Assembly: GCA_030045215.1 (NCBI GenBank)
Contig: JASIBJ010000142.1
Coordinates: 1-11,696 of the forward strand
Direction of reading: 5' to 3'
DNA length: 11,696 bases
Source: Streptosporangiaceae bacterium
GTDB lineage: Bacteria; Actinomycetota; Actinomycetes; Streptosporangiales; Streptosporangiaceae
In this document: piece by piece, positions 1-6,253 of the stretch
Numbering within the stretch: position 1 is the stretch's first letter
Layout: each line of letters starts with the position of its first letter
Notes under the pieces: model-generated
Told to the model about the DNA's origin: nothing
What the model saw: the letters and a program-made list of their open reading frames with translations, nothing else
Database searches by the model: none
Translations under genes and position numbers: made by a program

Positions 1-1
1 G

Positions 2-568
2 CCCGGCCATGTCGTCTCCCGCCATGTCGTCTCCGGGCGCGTCGTCTCCGGCCGCGTCGTCTCCGGCCGCGAGTTCACGCAGTCCGCGCAGCCACGCTCG
101 CTCGCTCCGCGCCTTGGCCATGATCTCGGCCGTGACCAGCATGCTCCATGGCTCGTCATTGGCCCGCTCGCGCAAGCCCGCCACCCGCTCCAGCCGCGCG
201 GCCAGTGCCGCATCGCGGGCGTTCAGTACGGCAGCGCGCTCGGCCGGGTTGAGGAATCCGAACTGTCCCAGCCTGGTCATGAACTCGACGTCGTCATCGG
301 CCTGGTCCGGAGGCAGTTCGGCGAGCATGTCATGCAAGAGCTGCCGGCCCACTTCCGTTAGCTCGTAGACAAGCTTGGCCGGACGGCCCTGCTGGGGATA
401 AGCCGTCCTGGTCACCGCGCCTGCCTCCTCGAACCTGCGCAGCGCCGGGTATAGCGAGTTGTTGTTCAGTACCACGCCGGTCACGGCCTCGACCCGCTTC
501 CGCAACTCGTATCCGTGGGCCGGGCGCCTGGACAGGTTACGCAAGATCAGGATTTCGACGTACGACAT
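2..568 (-). CDS. PadR-family transcriptional regulator (3' end beyond the window)
   Basis: The reading frame starts at an ATG (568-566) and stays open to the left edge, giving 189 visible residues. Residues 1-75 form the PadR winged helix: MSYVEILILRNL, then HGYELRKRVE, then NNNSLYPALRRFEEAG as the recognition-helix region, and a wing with GRPAKLVYELTEVG. Residues 95-165 match the helical C-terminal dimerisation part of Vir-type PadR proteins. PadR proteins are cytoplasmic DNA-binding repressors that often control their own gene or a neighbouring transporter or enzyme; no ligand can be inferred here. After the helical part, about residue 168, the protein continues as repeats of A-G-D-D-x, encoded by a 15-bp tandem repeat, so the tail is acidic and unlike the family. 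No clear Shine-Dalgarno precedes the ATG, and the best -10 candidate is 7 bases away, so the mRNA may be leaderless. Family call sure; regulated target unknown. Confidence 0.9.
   Translation of the reverse strand, partial: MSYVEILILRNLSRRPAHGYELRKRVEAVTGVVLNNNSLYPALRRFEEAGAVTRTAYPQQGRPAKLVYELTEVGRQLLHDMLAELPPDQADDDVEFMTRLGQFGFLNPAERAAVLNARDAALAARLERVAGLRERANDEPWSMLVTAEIMAKARSERAWLRGLRELAAGDDAAGDDAPGDDMAGDDMAG
9..74. repeat. 15-bp tandem repeat in the PadR coding region
   Basis: Four consecutive 15-bp units (9-23, 24-38, 39-53, 54-68) share the core tcgtctcc and differ at a few positions, with the start of a decayed fifth unit. In the PadR frame each unit codes for Ala-Gly-Asp-Asp plus Ala, Met or Pro. 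The unit length is a multiple of three, so copy-number change keeps the frame. More copies may lie beyond the left edge. Confidence 0.85.
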
Positions 569-569
569 T

Positions 570-605
570 AGTCCAGTCTAACCTATGTCACACTGGAGTA
601 CTGGA
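570..605 (-). promoter_or_regulatory. Putative PadR operator overlapping its own promoter
   Basis: The inverted repeat AGTCCAGT (570-577) and ACTGGAGT (592-599), with one mismatch and a 14-base spacer, lies immediately upstream of the padR-like start codon. A further ACTGGA copy is at 600-605. On the minus strand a TAGACT (580-575) or TAGGTT (585-580) could serve as the -10, with TTGTCT (610-605) as a distant -35. Dyad operators over the promoter are usual for autoregulated PadR proteins. Assignment rests on position and symmetry only. Confidence 0.45.
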
Positions 606-674
606 GACAACCTCATCTCCGCATCGCCTTCGGCGGCGAGTCACGCCGGACCGGCAGCGCGTCCGGGTATGCGA

Positions 675-705
675 ACTCCCTGGCGAGGGATACGCGCCAG
701 GGAGT
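675..705 (-). terminator. Hairpin terminator after the DUF4232 gene
   Basis: A perfect 11-bp stem (actccctggcg at 675-685, complement at 695-705) with a 9-base loop begins 13 bases after the DUF4232 stop codon at 719-721. There is no T tract, which is common for actinobacterial terminators. The rest of 569-718 holds the PadR promoter region and only weak short dyads. Confidence 0.7.
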
Positions 706-718
706 CGCTGTCAGGAAT

Positions 719-1294
719 TCAGCCTTGGTAAGGCGGCGCGAGCACAGGCCCATACACCGGACCCACATGCATCCAGGTTGGACCATGGTGGTAGCAGGCC
801 AGGACAGGGAGCGTGGCTACCCTCGAGGCGGACTGGCCCGGCGGGTAGACCCGCAGACCGGCCGCGATGGGCACCTGGTTGGTGCCGGGCAGCATGCACG
901 TCGGGCCGTAATTGGCAGGCTCGCCGACCTGGACCCGGATGGCCGCAGTCGCGTCCTGGGCGAGCGTCACCAGCTTCGGGGCGGGGATCACCCAGCCAGC
1001 CGCGTTGCCGATCTCCCTACCGGACAGGCTGACGGCCGAGACTCCGGCGTGCCCAAACAGCGTGCACTTATGCCCGGACATGTTGGTCAGGTAGATGGTG
1101 TCGTAGTAGCCCCCGGCGTAAGCGCTGCCGCGGTTCAGGGCGGCCCAGATGTCAAGGCCGGATGTCGTACACGCCGGAGCGTCCCGGTGCGACGCCGGGG
1201 CGGCGGCACCCGCCGCCGTGGCCGCCATCGTGAGCAGTCCGAGGCTTGCCGCAGTCACCACCACTAACAGCCCGCGCGAAATCGATCTCCGCAT
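719..1294 (-). CDS. Secreted DUF4232-family protein
   Basis: This encodes 191 residues. The start is the ATG at 1294, chosen because GAGGTGA sits a few bases upstream and because a signal peptide begins there; an in-frame ATG 45 bases upstream lacks this support. Residues 1-34 form a classic signal peptide: RRSISR, a hydrophobic core at 9-28, then a small-residue Ala/Gly stretch. The mature part fits DUF4232, a beta-rich extracytoplasmic domain common in actinobacteria. It has C42 in APACTTSGL, then TNMSGHKC (C77), the glycine-rich TLFGHAGVSAV, a VTLAQDATAAI strand, PTCMLP and VLACYHHGP. The four cysteines could make two disulfides outside the membrane. There is no lipobox and no second membrane segment, so it is probably released or wall-associated. 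The molecular function of the family is not known to me. It seems monocistronic: weak -10 candidates upstream and a hairpin after the stop. Confidence 0.85.
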   Translation of the reverse strand: MRRSISRGLLVVVTAASLGLLTMAATAAGAAAPASHRDAPACTTSGLDIWAALNRGSAYAGGYYDTIYLTNMSGHKCTLFGHAGVSAVSLSGREIGNAAGWVIPAPKLVTLAQDATAAIRVQVGEPANYGPTCMLPGTNQVPIAAGLRVYPPGQSASRVATLPVLACYHHGPTWMHVGPVYGPVLAPPYQG

Positions 1295-1313
1295 TGCTGT
1301 CACCTCTTCTCCC

Positions 1314-1331
1314 ATTATCTCCGCGATTATG
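1314..1331 (-). promoter_or_regulatory. Possible -10 elements for the DUF4232 gene
   Basis: In the otherwise gene-free 1295-1496 stretch the only AT-rich part lies next to the gene. On the minus strand it has CATAAT (1331-1326) and GATAAT (1319-1314), either of which could be a -10. No good -35 is present at normal spacing (TTACCT lies 20 bases above CATAAT). The remainder of this stretch shows only a weak 5-bp dyad (1388-1405). Confidence 0.3.
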
Positions 1332-1496
1332 AATCTCATCGCTATTTACGAAGGTAATAGGGTCAGTCATGCTGTCCAGGGGCGAATGTCCCCTCCCCTT
1401 GGGACCAATGCCATTTCCTCGCCAGGCGCTATCCAGCACGAGCACGACAGCGGGGACTAGCGGCAGCATCGGGCAGATTTGTCTTAACCGGCTTGA

Positions 1497-1790
1497 TCAG
1501 CCGTCATCGCCGAGGACGCCTATCCCGGGGATAATGACCCGGATCCTGAGGAAGTTCTTCTGCCCGGCGGTCGTGCATGCCGTCAGCGACCAGAAGGCTG
1601 TATTGGCCACCAGTTGGTCCGGCGCGTGCACAAGCAGGTAGGCGGCAGTGGCTTTGTTCGGACAGTTGCTGGCAACCACGTCGCCGTATTCAAGCAGCGC
1701 GTGCGCGGTTGCGCCCGGAGCGAGCCGGACGGCCCGTGCCTTGACGGTCGAATCATTGCGGGCCGGTGTCCCAAGGGCGGGCGGTGTCAA
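1497..1790 (-). pseudogene. DUF4232 gene remnant (C-terminal half only)
   Basis: The open frame translates to a piece matching the second half of the intact DUF4232 protein at 719-1294. VRLAPGATAHALL aligns with VTLAQDATAAIRV, SNCPNKATAAYLLVHAPDQ with the PTC...AAGLRVYPPGQ region, and SLTACTTAGQKNF with the VLACYHHGP region. The signal peptide and first half of the domain are missing. The only start-like codon is a TTG (1790-1788) with no Shine-Dalgarno, and no ATG or GTG lies in frame above it. The frame is open back to 1862 and there meets the TAG of the anti-sigma gene in the same frame. The likely reading is a 5'-truncated duplicate left behind the sigma operon. Alternatives are a leader-less intracellular protein from the TTG, or stop-codon readthrough from the anti-sigma gene; both have little support. 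Confidence 0.6.
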
Positions 1791-1862
1791 GAGTTTGGCG
1801 GGACTACACAGGCCGGTGTCCGGCGCGCGGCGAGCGCGCGGGCTGAGATCTTGCCCGCCGCC

Positions 1863-2120
1863 CTACCCCTGCCGCCACTGGCGGTACAGCGCGATCATCT
1901 CCGTGCGCATCTGCGGCGTGAGGTCCGCCGGGGTAATGCGCCCGGCCAGCGCGATCGTGGCCCGCAGCTGAGCCAGGTATTCGGTGCAGTGCGGGCAGCC
2001 CGCTAGGTGAGCGTCGAGCCGCCCGCGGTCAGCGCGGCTCAGCCGATCCTCGAGGTAGTCGGTCACCAGTTCCACCACCTGCTGGCACACCAGGTCTTGT
2101 CGCCGGATTCGCAAGCGCAT
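1863..2120 (-). CDS. Soluble zinc-finger anti-sigma factor (ZAS, zf-HC2 type)
   Basis: This encodes 85 residues. The ATG at 2120 lies two bases after the sigma-factor stop and has GGAGGG upstream, so translation is probably coupled to the sigma gene. The protein carries the ZAS zinc motif: C12, then H38-x3-C42-x2-C45 (HLAGCPHC), within an anti-sigma helix bundle containing VTDYLEDRLSRADRGRLDAHL. Proteins of this type bind the cognate ECF sigma factor in the cytoplasm and hold it inactive; in redox-sensing members zinc loss or thiol oxidation releases it. No hydrophobic segment follows the finger, so this is a soluble form and not a membrane-anchored receptor of an external signal. The C-terminal tail LTPQMRTEMIALYRQWR is probably a helix. 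The partner is almost certainly the adjacent sigma factor. The triggering signal is unknown. Confidence 0.88.
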   Translation of the reverse strand: MRLRIRRQDLVCQQVVELVTDYLEDRLSRADRGRLDAHLAGCPHCTEYLAQLRATIALAGRITPADLTPQMRTEMIALYRQWRQG

Positions 2121-2122
2121 CG

Positions 2123-2746
2123 TCACGCCCTCCCGAATTCGGTCTCGAGCACCTGACGCAGCCGACTGCGACCGCGATGCAACAGCACCCGCTGGTTGGC
2201 CTCGGTAATCTCGAGCACGCCGCATACCTCGTCGCTGCTGAGGCCTTCGATGTCCCTGAGAGTGACGACCTCGCGCTGGCGAGCCGGCAGATCGAGCATC
2301 GCAGTCCGGATCCGGCTCACCATTTTCTCCGCCGTGAGCCGGTCTTCCAGTTGGTCCACCCAGTGCGCGGGCGGAGCCGACCAGTGACCGGTCGAGTCGA
2401 ACCTCGCCTGATCCACCGCCGGTCCCAGCTCATCGCCGATGGCAATGCTGCGCCGCTCGCGCTCGCCGGTCGTCCTGGCCCGGTTTACCAAGATGCGGAA
2501 CAGCCAGGTGCGCACCGACGATCGTCCCTCGAACCTGGCCATCCCGCGCAGCACGGCCAGCCAGGTGTCCTGCACGACCTCCTCCGCCACGGCCAGCCCT
2601 GGCACGTAGCAAGCGGCGATGCGCAGCATCGAATCGCGATAACGCTGGACCAGGAGCACGAAAGCCTGCTCGTCGCCGAGCCGCAGGCGCTCGAGCAGCA
2701 TCGAGTCCGGGGTTCCGTCAGCGGGCACGAGAGGCAGCCTCTGCAC
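2123..2746 (-). CDS. ECF-family RNA polymerase sigma factor
   Basis: This encodes 207 residues, with a GTG start at 2746. A TAG lies directly upstream, so it cannot begin earlier. An internal GTG at 2728 with AGAGG nine bases upstream is an alternative start. Region sigma-2 covers about residues 27-95: FVLLVQRYRDSMLRIA, AEEVVQDTWLAVLRG, then RFEGRSSVRTWLFRILVNRA for -10 recognition and melting. Region sigma-4 covers about 145-203: LPARQREVVTLRDIEGLSSDEVCGVL followed by the -35 recognition helix with NQRVLLHRGRSRLR. The linker is long (about 100-140) and contains FDSTGHW and PPAHW. ECF sigma factors direct polymerase to GGAAC-type promoters when freed from their anti-sigma factor, here the ZAS gene two bases downstream. 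A candidate target promoter lies at 4107-4133. No clear promoter for this operon was seen in 2747-2826. I did not assign an ECF group. Confidence 0.93.
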   Translation of the reverse strand: MQRLPLVPADGTPDSMLLERLRLGDEQAFVLLVQRYRDSMLRIAACYVPGLAVAEEVVQDTWLAVLRGMARFEGRSSVRTWLFRILVNRARTTGERERRSIAIGDELGPAVDQARFDSTGHWSAPPAHWVDQLEDRLTAEKMVSRIRTAMLDLPARQREVVTLRDIEGLSSDEVCGVLEITEANQRVLLHRGRSRLRQVLETEFGRA

Positions 2747-2826
2747 CTACCTGCCGGGCACGAGATCTCCGATCGCGGCCGGCCTTCGCCTTAGTCTCGG
2801 CGAGTCCGGGTCGCTCCGGCCACCCC

Positions 2827-2859
2827 GCCGCGGCGCCAGGTTCCTTCTGGCGCCGCGGC
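2827..2859 (-). terminator. 13-bp-stem hairpin terminator between propeller and sigma genes
   Basis: A perfect 13-bp stem (2827-2839 with 2847-2859) closes a 7-base loop, 36 bases after the propeller stop. The stem is almost entirely G+C and has no T tract. It sits between two genes of the same direction, so it most likely ends the propeller transcript and isolates the sigma operon. The rest of 2747-2895 shows nothing else convincing. Confidence 0.75.
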
Positions 2860-2895
2860 CGGCCTCGTCCGGTGCTTTGAGCCATGGGGCGGAGC

Positions 2896-4047
2896 TCAGC
2901 TGGCAACGATGCCCTCACCGCCGACCGCGCCCGGCACGGTCACGCTGCCGATCTCGGTGAGGCCTCCCGACGCGCCGATGCTGAACTCATCGACGATGCC
3001 GTCCCCGCCGGTCTGCACGTACAGGAACCTGCCGTCGGGCGAGGCAGCCGAGTCGACGGTCCCTGGATCCGTGGAGGTCTGGCCCAGCAACGAAAGGTCT
3101 CCTGCCGCGCTGTCAGCGAAGCCTGAGACCGTCGCGCTGCCGGCGTTCGACGCGAACAGCAGTCCGTCGGCCGGCGTCACCCAGCAGGTCGCCGCCTGGT
3201 TCGTCGCGGCCGCATCGAGTTGGGTCACGGTACCCGCGACGCTCAGATCGAACGTCGCCAGGGCATCGGTGCCGGCTTCGGCGATGACCAGATGACCGGA
3301 CCGGTCGAAGGTGATCGCGAACGGGACGGTGCCTGGCTCGGCGTTGACGACCGGCGCGGCGCTGAGCGTTCCGTCTGCGCGCACGCCGTACACGTCGACG
3401 TCGTTGCCGTTGGCCTTGGTAGTAACGATCAGTTGCGACCCGTCGGGCGAGAACGAAACTTGCCCTGGCGTGTTGGTGAACTGAGGCGCAGCTGCCGGGT
3501 TGAGGCCGAGGGCCCGAGCCGAGCCCGGCAGCGGTACGAGCGTGCCGAAGGCCAGCCGGTAGCCCTGCACCGCACCGCCCCCGAGGGCGTTGAGGACGTA
3601 GACGAGCGAGCCGTGGACGGCGATGCTGACCGGGAACGTGCCACCCGATCCGGTCACCTGACGCAGGTGCAGCCGGTCGCCGCGGACACCGAACACCGAC
3701 AGCGTGTCGCTGCCTGCGTTAACCGCGATCAGCGTACGGGACCGCGGGTCGTACGCGAGCGACCCCTCCGAAGCCAGATGGTCTACTTGCGAGCCGGCCA
3801 GGATGCCGCCCAGCCCGCCGGTCGGGTACTGCCCGGCTTCGGTCAGCGTGCCATCGGGCGCCCGGTGATAGGCCACCACCTCGTTCCCCGAAGGACTGTC
3901 CGTCTGCACGAAAACCGCATCCCCCGACCCGTGCCAGAATCCGCGTCCGCCAGCGGGCCGACTCGATGCCGATGCGGTTCCCGCAGCGACCGTAAGCATT
4001 GCAGCCGTCACCGCGGCCGCACACACAACCCGGTTCAGATTTCTCAT
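2896..4047 (-). CDS. Secreted seven-bladed beta-propeller (lactonase/YncE-like)
   Basis: This encodes 383 residues. The start is the ATG at 4047, which has GGAGG seven bases upstream; a TTG 24 bases earlier has no such support. Residues 1-27 are a signal peptide (MRNLNR, then a hydrophobic stretch, cleavage near ASA-SS). The remainder is repeated beta-propeller units with the signature of hydrophobic strand, P/SPDG or DPRS turn, L-x-V strand and short segment: LAYDPRSRTLIAVNAGSDTL, IAVHGSLVYVLNA, VSFSPDGSQLIVTT, ITFDRSGHLVIAEAG, VTPADGLLFASNAGS and ASPDGRFLYVQTGG. With the N-terminal DAVFVQTDSPSG unit this makes about seven blades. It resembles the 6-phosphogluconolactonase-like/YncE group, but many secreted members have no shown lactonase activity, so an enzymatic role is not claimed. 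It stands alone, with an ECF-type promoter upstream and a hairpin downstream. Confidence 0.85.
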   Translation of the reverse strand: MRNLNRVVCAAAVTAAMLTVAAGTASASSRPAGGRGFWHGSGDAVFVQTDSPSGNEVVAYHRAPDGTLTEAGQYPTGGLGGILAGSQVDHLASEGSLAYDPRSRTLIAVNAGSDTLSVFGVRGDRLHLRQVTGSGGTFPVSIAVHGSLVYVLNALGGGAVQGYRLAFGTLVPLPGSARALGLNPAAAPQFTNTPGQVSFSPDGSQLIVTTKANGNDVDVYGVRADGTLSAAPVVNAEPGTVPFAITFDRSGHLVIAEAGTDALATFDLSVAGTVTQLDAAATNQAATCWVTPADGLLFASNAGSATVSGFADSAAGDLSLLGQTSTDPGTVDSAASPDGRFLYVQTGGDGIVDEFSIGASGGLTEIGSVTVPGAVGGEGIVAS

Positions 4048-4106
4048 CCACTGTCCTCCGAGACTCGACAATGCCGCTGCATAGTCCCTGAAGGCAGTTC
4101 CGCGTT

Positions 4107-4133
4107 ACACGCCCGTGCCAATCTTTACGTTCC
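4107..4133 (-). promoter_or_regulatory. ECF-sigma-type promoter for the propeller gene
   Basis: On the minus strand GGAAC (4133-4129) is followed after 17 bases by CGTGT (4111-4107), the layout typical of ECF sigma promoters. Transcription would begin near 4099, about 50 bases before the ATG at 4047. An ECF sigma gene is the next gene downstream, which makes it a natural candidate for recognition. The rest of 4048-4279 shows nothing besides the GNAT terminator. Confidence 0.6.
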
Positions 4134-4254
4134 GGGCGGCTGGAGCGGCGGCGTACCTTGTCGGCTTTCGAGACCTGGCTGGCTTTTGGTGATCGGTGGC
4201 GACTCGGATGGGGGGCAGCCGTCTCCGTTCAGGGGTGCCCGCGCATCCGGCTCG

Positions 4255-4273
4255 ACGCCGACCGAGTCGGCGT
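4255..4273 (-). terminator. Hairpin terminator after the GNAT gene
   Basis: An 8-bp perfect stem (acgccgac at 4255-4262 with gtcggcgt at 4266-4273) and a three-base loop begin 6 bases after the GNAT stop codon (4280-4282). It separates the parB-side genes from the independently promoted propeller gene. Confidence 0.6.
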
Positions 4274-4279
4274 TTGGCG

Positions 4280-4897
4280 CTAGGCGAGCCTCAGAGCCCG
4301 CTCAGGCGACATTGAGCCAAGCAGCCGCTCCAGTGCCACCTCGACGTCCTCGCGCCAGGACAGCGCCGTCTTGAGCTCCAGTCGCAGCCGTGGATAGCGG
4401 GCGTGCGGGCGAACCGTTTTGAAGCCGACCGCCAGCAGGTAGTCGGCGGGCACGACGCAGGATGGTTCGGTCCACTTGACGTCGCCGAAGGCCTCGATGG
4501 CCCTGATGCCACGGCGGGTGAGGTCCTTGGCCAGGCCCTGCACAAGCATGCGACCGAGGCCGCCGCCGGCGAACTCCGACAGCACGTGCGCGGTCATCAG
4601 CAGCACCGCATCGGCGCTGACCGGACTTGTCGGAAATGCCGCCGATCTTGGCGAGTAGCTCGGCGGGGCGTACATCATATAGCCCGCTGGAACTCCATCA
4701 ACATAGGCTATTTTTCCGCAACTCCCCCATTCGAGGAGAACTGAGGAGATCCACGCCTCTTTCTCAAGCGCCGGATCCCCTACCTCGAGGGCGCGCGCTT
4801 GGCTGACCGGGTCGAGTTCCCAGAAGACACACCTACGGCACCGCGGTGGCAGGTCATGCAGATTGTCCAGCGTGATACTCGCTAGACGGCGCGACAC
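4280..4897 (-). CDS. GNAT-family N-acetyltransferase of the parB neighbourhood
   Basis: This encodes 205 residues. The start is the GTG at 4897, with AGGGG at proper spacing and directly before the conserved-looking block that begins SITLDNL; the frame is open further up to an ATG at 5011, but that stretch looks non-coding. The fold is GNAT: the acetyl-CoA loop is EFAGGGLGRMLVQGLAKDL at about 108-125, preceded by the ADAVLLMTAHV strand and followed by IRAIEAFGD. A family-specific N-terminal part carries RCRRCVFWELDP (C20, C23), LLEWGSC (C60), YVDGVPAGYMMYAPP and PRSAAFPTSPVS. Related GNAT genes sit next to parB in other actinobacteria, which supports the call; the acceptor substrate is not known to me. 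The Cys pair is unusual for GNAT and could bind metal. An 8-bp hairpin follows the stop. Confidence 0.85.
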   Translation of the reverse strand: MSRRLASITLDNLHDLPPRCRRCVFWELDPVSQARALEVGDPALEKEAWISSVLLEWGSCGKIAYVDGVPAGYMMYAPPSYSPRSAAFPTSPVSADAVLLMTAHVLSEFAGGGLGRMLVQGLAKDLTRRGIRAIEAFGDVKWTEPSCVVPADYLLAVGFKTVRPHARYPRLRLELKTALSWREDVEVALERLLGSMSPERALRLA

Positions 4898-4948
4898 GGT
4901 GGTACCCCTGCGGTTCGGTTGGCATCCAGTCAGCGGGCCGACACTCAA

Positions 4949-4963
4949 CCGGCCCGCGGCCGG
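4949..4963 (-). other. Short GC dyad between aldolase and GNAT genes
   Basis: The 208-base gap 4898-5105 holds no gene I can support. It contains a 6-bp stem (ccggcc, loop cgc, ggccgg) and other small GC dyads near 5047-5059 and 4985-4997. Any of these might end the aldolase transcript or shape the GNAT leader, but none is strong. A possible TTGAGT lies between the dyad and the GNAT start without a good -10. Confidence 0.25.
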
Positions 4964-5105
4964 GCTTCCTGTCCTGCTAGACGCCCAGAGCCTGGGAGAC
5001 ATCGTACCCATACGCGCTGGCCCGCGACCCTCAGAGGGGACTGTTTCGCCGGCCCGGCGGGTTGTCTTTCCGTCCGGTCAGCCACCTGCCGCCCCGACGG
5101 CCGGC

Positions 5106-6176
5106 TCAGGTCGTCGAGCGTTTCACGTGAATCACGCGATCCCTTATGGCGTCTACCAGGGCGTCAACGTCCGCTTCTGTGGTGTCGAACGCCGTCATCC
5201 ACCGGACGACACACCGGCCGTTGCCGTTCGCAGACCATACGTGGAACCGCCAGTCGCGCTGGAGCGACGCCGCCAGTTCCTCGTCGATCTCCGCGAAGAC
5301 ACCGTTGCCGTCCATGCTGTAGGCCAGGCCTACTCCAGGTAGCCCGGCGACGGCGACGGCGAGCCGGCGAGCCATCGCGTTGGCTTGCTCGGCGTTCTTA
5401 AGCCAGACATCGTCCTCGAGCAGGCCGACCATCTGCGCTGACAAGAAGCGCATCTTCGAGCTGAGTTGCATCAACTGCTTACGCAGGAAGAGAGCGTTCG
5501 CGGCGAGACTGCCGCTCATCACGAGGATGGCCTCCACGCCGAATGCCCCGTTCTTCGTACCACCGAAGCTCAGCACATCGGCACACGCGGTCAGATCTGC
5601 GAGCGAGCAGCCCAGGTGGGCCACGGCATTCGCCAGCCGCGCGCCGTCGATATAGGTCAGCAGTCCGTTCTCACGGCAGAAGTCCCGGATGGCGTGCAAC
5701 TCCCGCAGTGAGTAGCACGTCCCGACCTCGGTCAGCTGCGCCAGCTGGACCGCCCGCGCCTGCGCGCGGTGCTCGTCGCCGCGGCCGTCGAGCCGGCGTG
5801 CAATGAGGTCTGGGGTCAGCTTCCCGTCCGGCGTCGGCACGGCGAGCAACTTGCTGCCGAGGATGCGCTCCGCTGCGCCGCACTCGTCCACGTTCAGGTG
5901 CGAGGTCTCCGCGCAGATGACCGCCTCGAACGGCCGCAGCATGAGGCTGAGCCCTGTGACGTTCGCAGCGGTGCCATTGAAGACCAGCAGCGCCCGGACG
6001 GCGCCCGAGGCGTCGCACAACATTGTCTCCGCACGCCGCGAGAGGTCATCGTCGCCGTACGCGACCACATCACCCGTGTTTGCCGCTGCAAGCGCAACCA
6101 TGACGGCCGGGTGCACCCCTGCGTGATTGTCGCTGCCGAAGCTCTTGCCAGTTGGGTTCGTCACGTCGCCGAGCAT
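5106..6176 (-). CDS. Low-specificity L-threonine aldolase-type PLP enzyme
   Basis: This encodes 356 residues from the ATG at 6176, close to the 340-350 typical of the family. Such enzymes cleave L-threonine or L-allo-threonine to glycine and acetaldehyde in the cytoplasm. The fold-type I PLP features are present: SFGSDNHAGVHP near the start, the phosphate-binding region FNGTAANV (66-73), TSHLNVDE with the stacking His H93, the PLP aspartate in TYIDGARL (D177), and the Schiff-base lysine in SFGGTKNGAFG (K208). No Shine-Dalgarno precedes 6176. The frame extends to a TTG at 6245, but that part (23 residues) is Ala/Arg-rich and unlike the family; a GTG at 6164 is another possible start. The gene sits between parB and the GNAT gene, where I would not expect it, so insertion into the block is likely. 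A parS-like site overlaps its last codons. Other beta-eliminating lyases of this fold cannot be excluded. Confidence 0.87.
   Translation of the reverse strand: MLGDVTNPTGKSFGSDNHAGVHPAVMVALAAANTGDVVAYGDDDLSRRAETMLCDASGAVRALLVFNGTAANVTGLSLMLRPFEAVICAETSHLNVDECGAAERILGSKLLAVPTPDGKLTPDLIARRLDGRGDEHRAQARAVQLAQLTEVGTCYSLRELHAIRDFCRENGLLTYIDGARLANAVAHLGCSLADLTACADVLSFGGTKNGAFGVEAILVMSGSLAANALFLRKQLMQLSSKMRFLSAQMVGLLEDDVWLKNAEQANAMARRLAVAVAGLPGVGLAYSMDGNGVFAEIDEELAASLQRDWRFHVWSANGNGRCVVRWMTAFDTTEADVDALVDAIRDRVIHVKRSTT
5119..5134. promoter_or_regulatory. parS: parS-like ParB-binding site in the aldolase 3' end
   Basis: The 16-mer cgtttcacgtgaatca matches the bacterial parS consensus TGTTTCACGTGAAACA at 14 of 16 positions, with an intact central TTTCACGTGAA. 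It lies inside the last codons of the aldolase gene, encoding IHVKR on the minus strand. With the stronger copy in parA it would serve ParB loading near the origin. Confidence 0.7.
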
Positions 6177-6253
6177 AACGGGACAGGCACGGACTTCACC
6201 GACGGCTCCAGCCCGCGCGCAGGCCGCACGGGCTGAGGCTGTCAACCCGGCCC

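Noticed and set aside
9..74. Short direct repeats as a possible CRISPR array
   Set aside because: The units are contiguous with no spacers and keep the PadR frame, so this is a coding tandem repeat.
725..1267. 180-codon plus-strand frame opposite the DUF4232 gene
   Set aside because: The minus strand has a signal peptide, four cysteines, a Shine-Dalgarno and a terminator; the plus product is Arg/Gly-rich.
1152..1469. 105-codon minus-strand frame overlapping the DUF4232 start
   Set aside because: It overlaps the DUF4232 gene in another frame, has no recognisable motif, and its start lacks a Shine-Dalgarno.
2177..2794. 205-codon plus-strand frame opposite the sigma factor
   Set aside because: The minus strand encodes unmistakable sigma-2 and sigma-4 regions.
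3220..4374. 384-codon open frame on the plus strand
   Set aside because: It is antisense to the propeller gene, whose signal peptide, blade repeats, Shine-Dalgarno and promoter are convincing; the plus-strand protein is Arg/Gly-rich with no family features.
4576..4595. cacgtg near 4584 as another parS
   Set aside because: Only the six-base centre matches; the flanking TTT and AAA of parS are missing.
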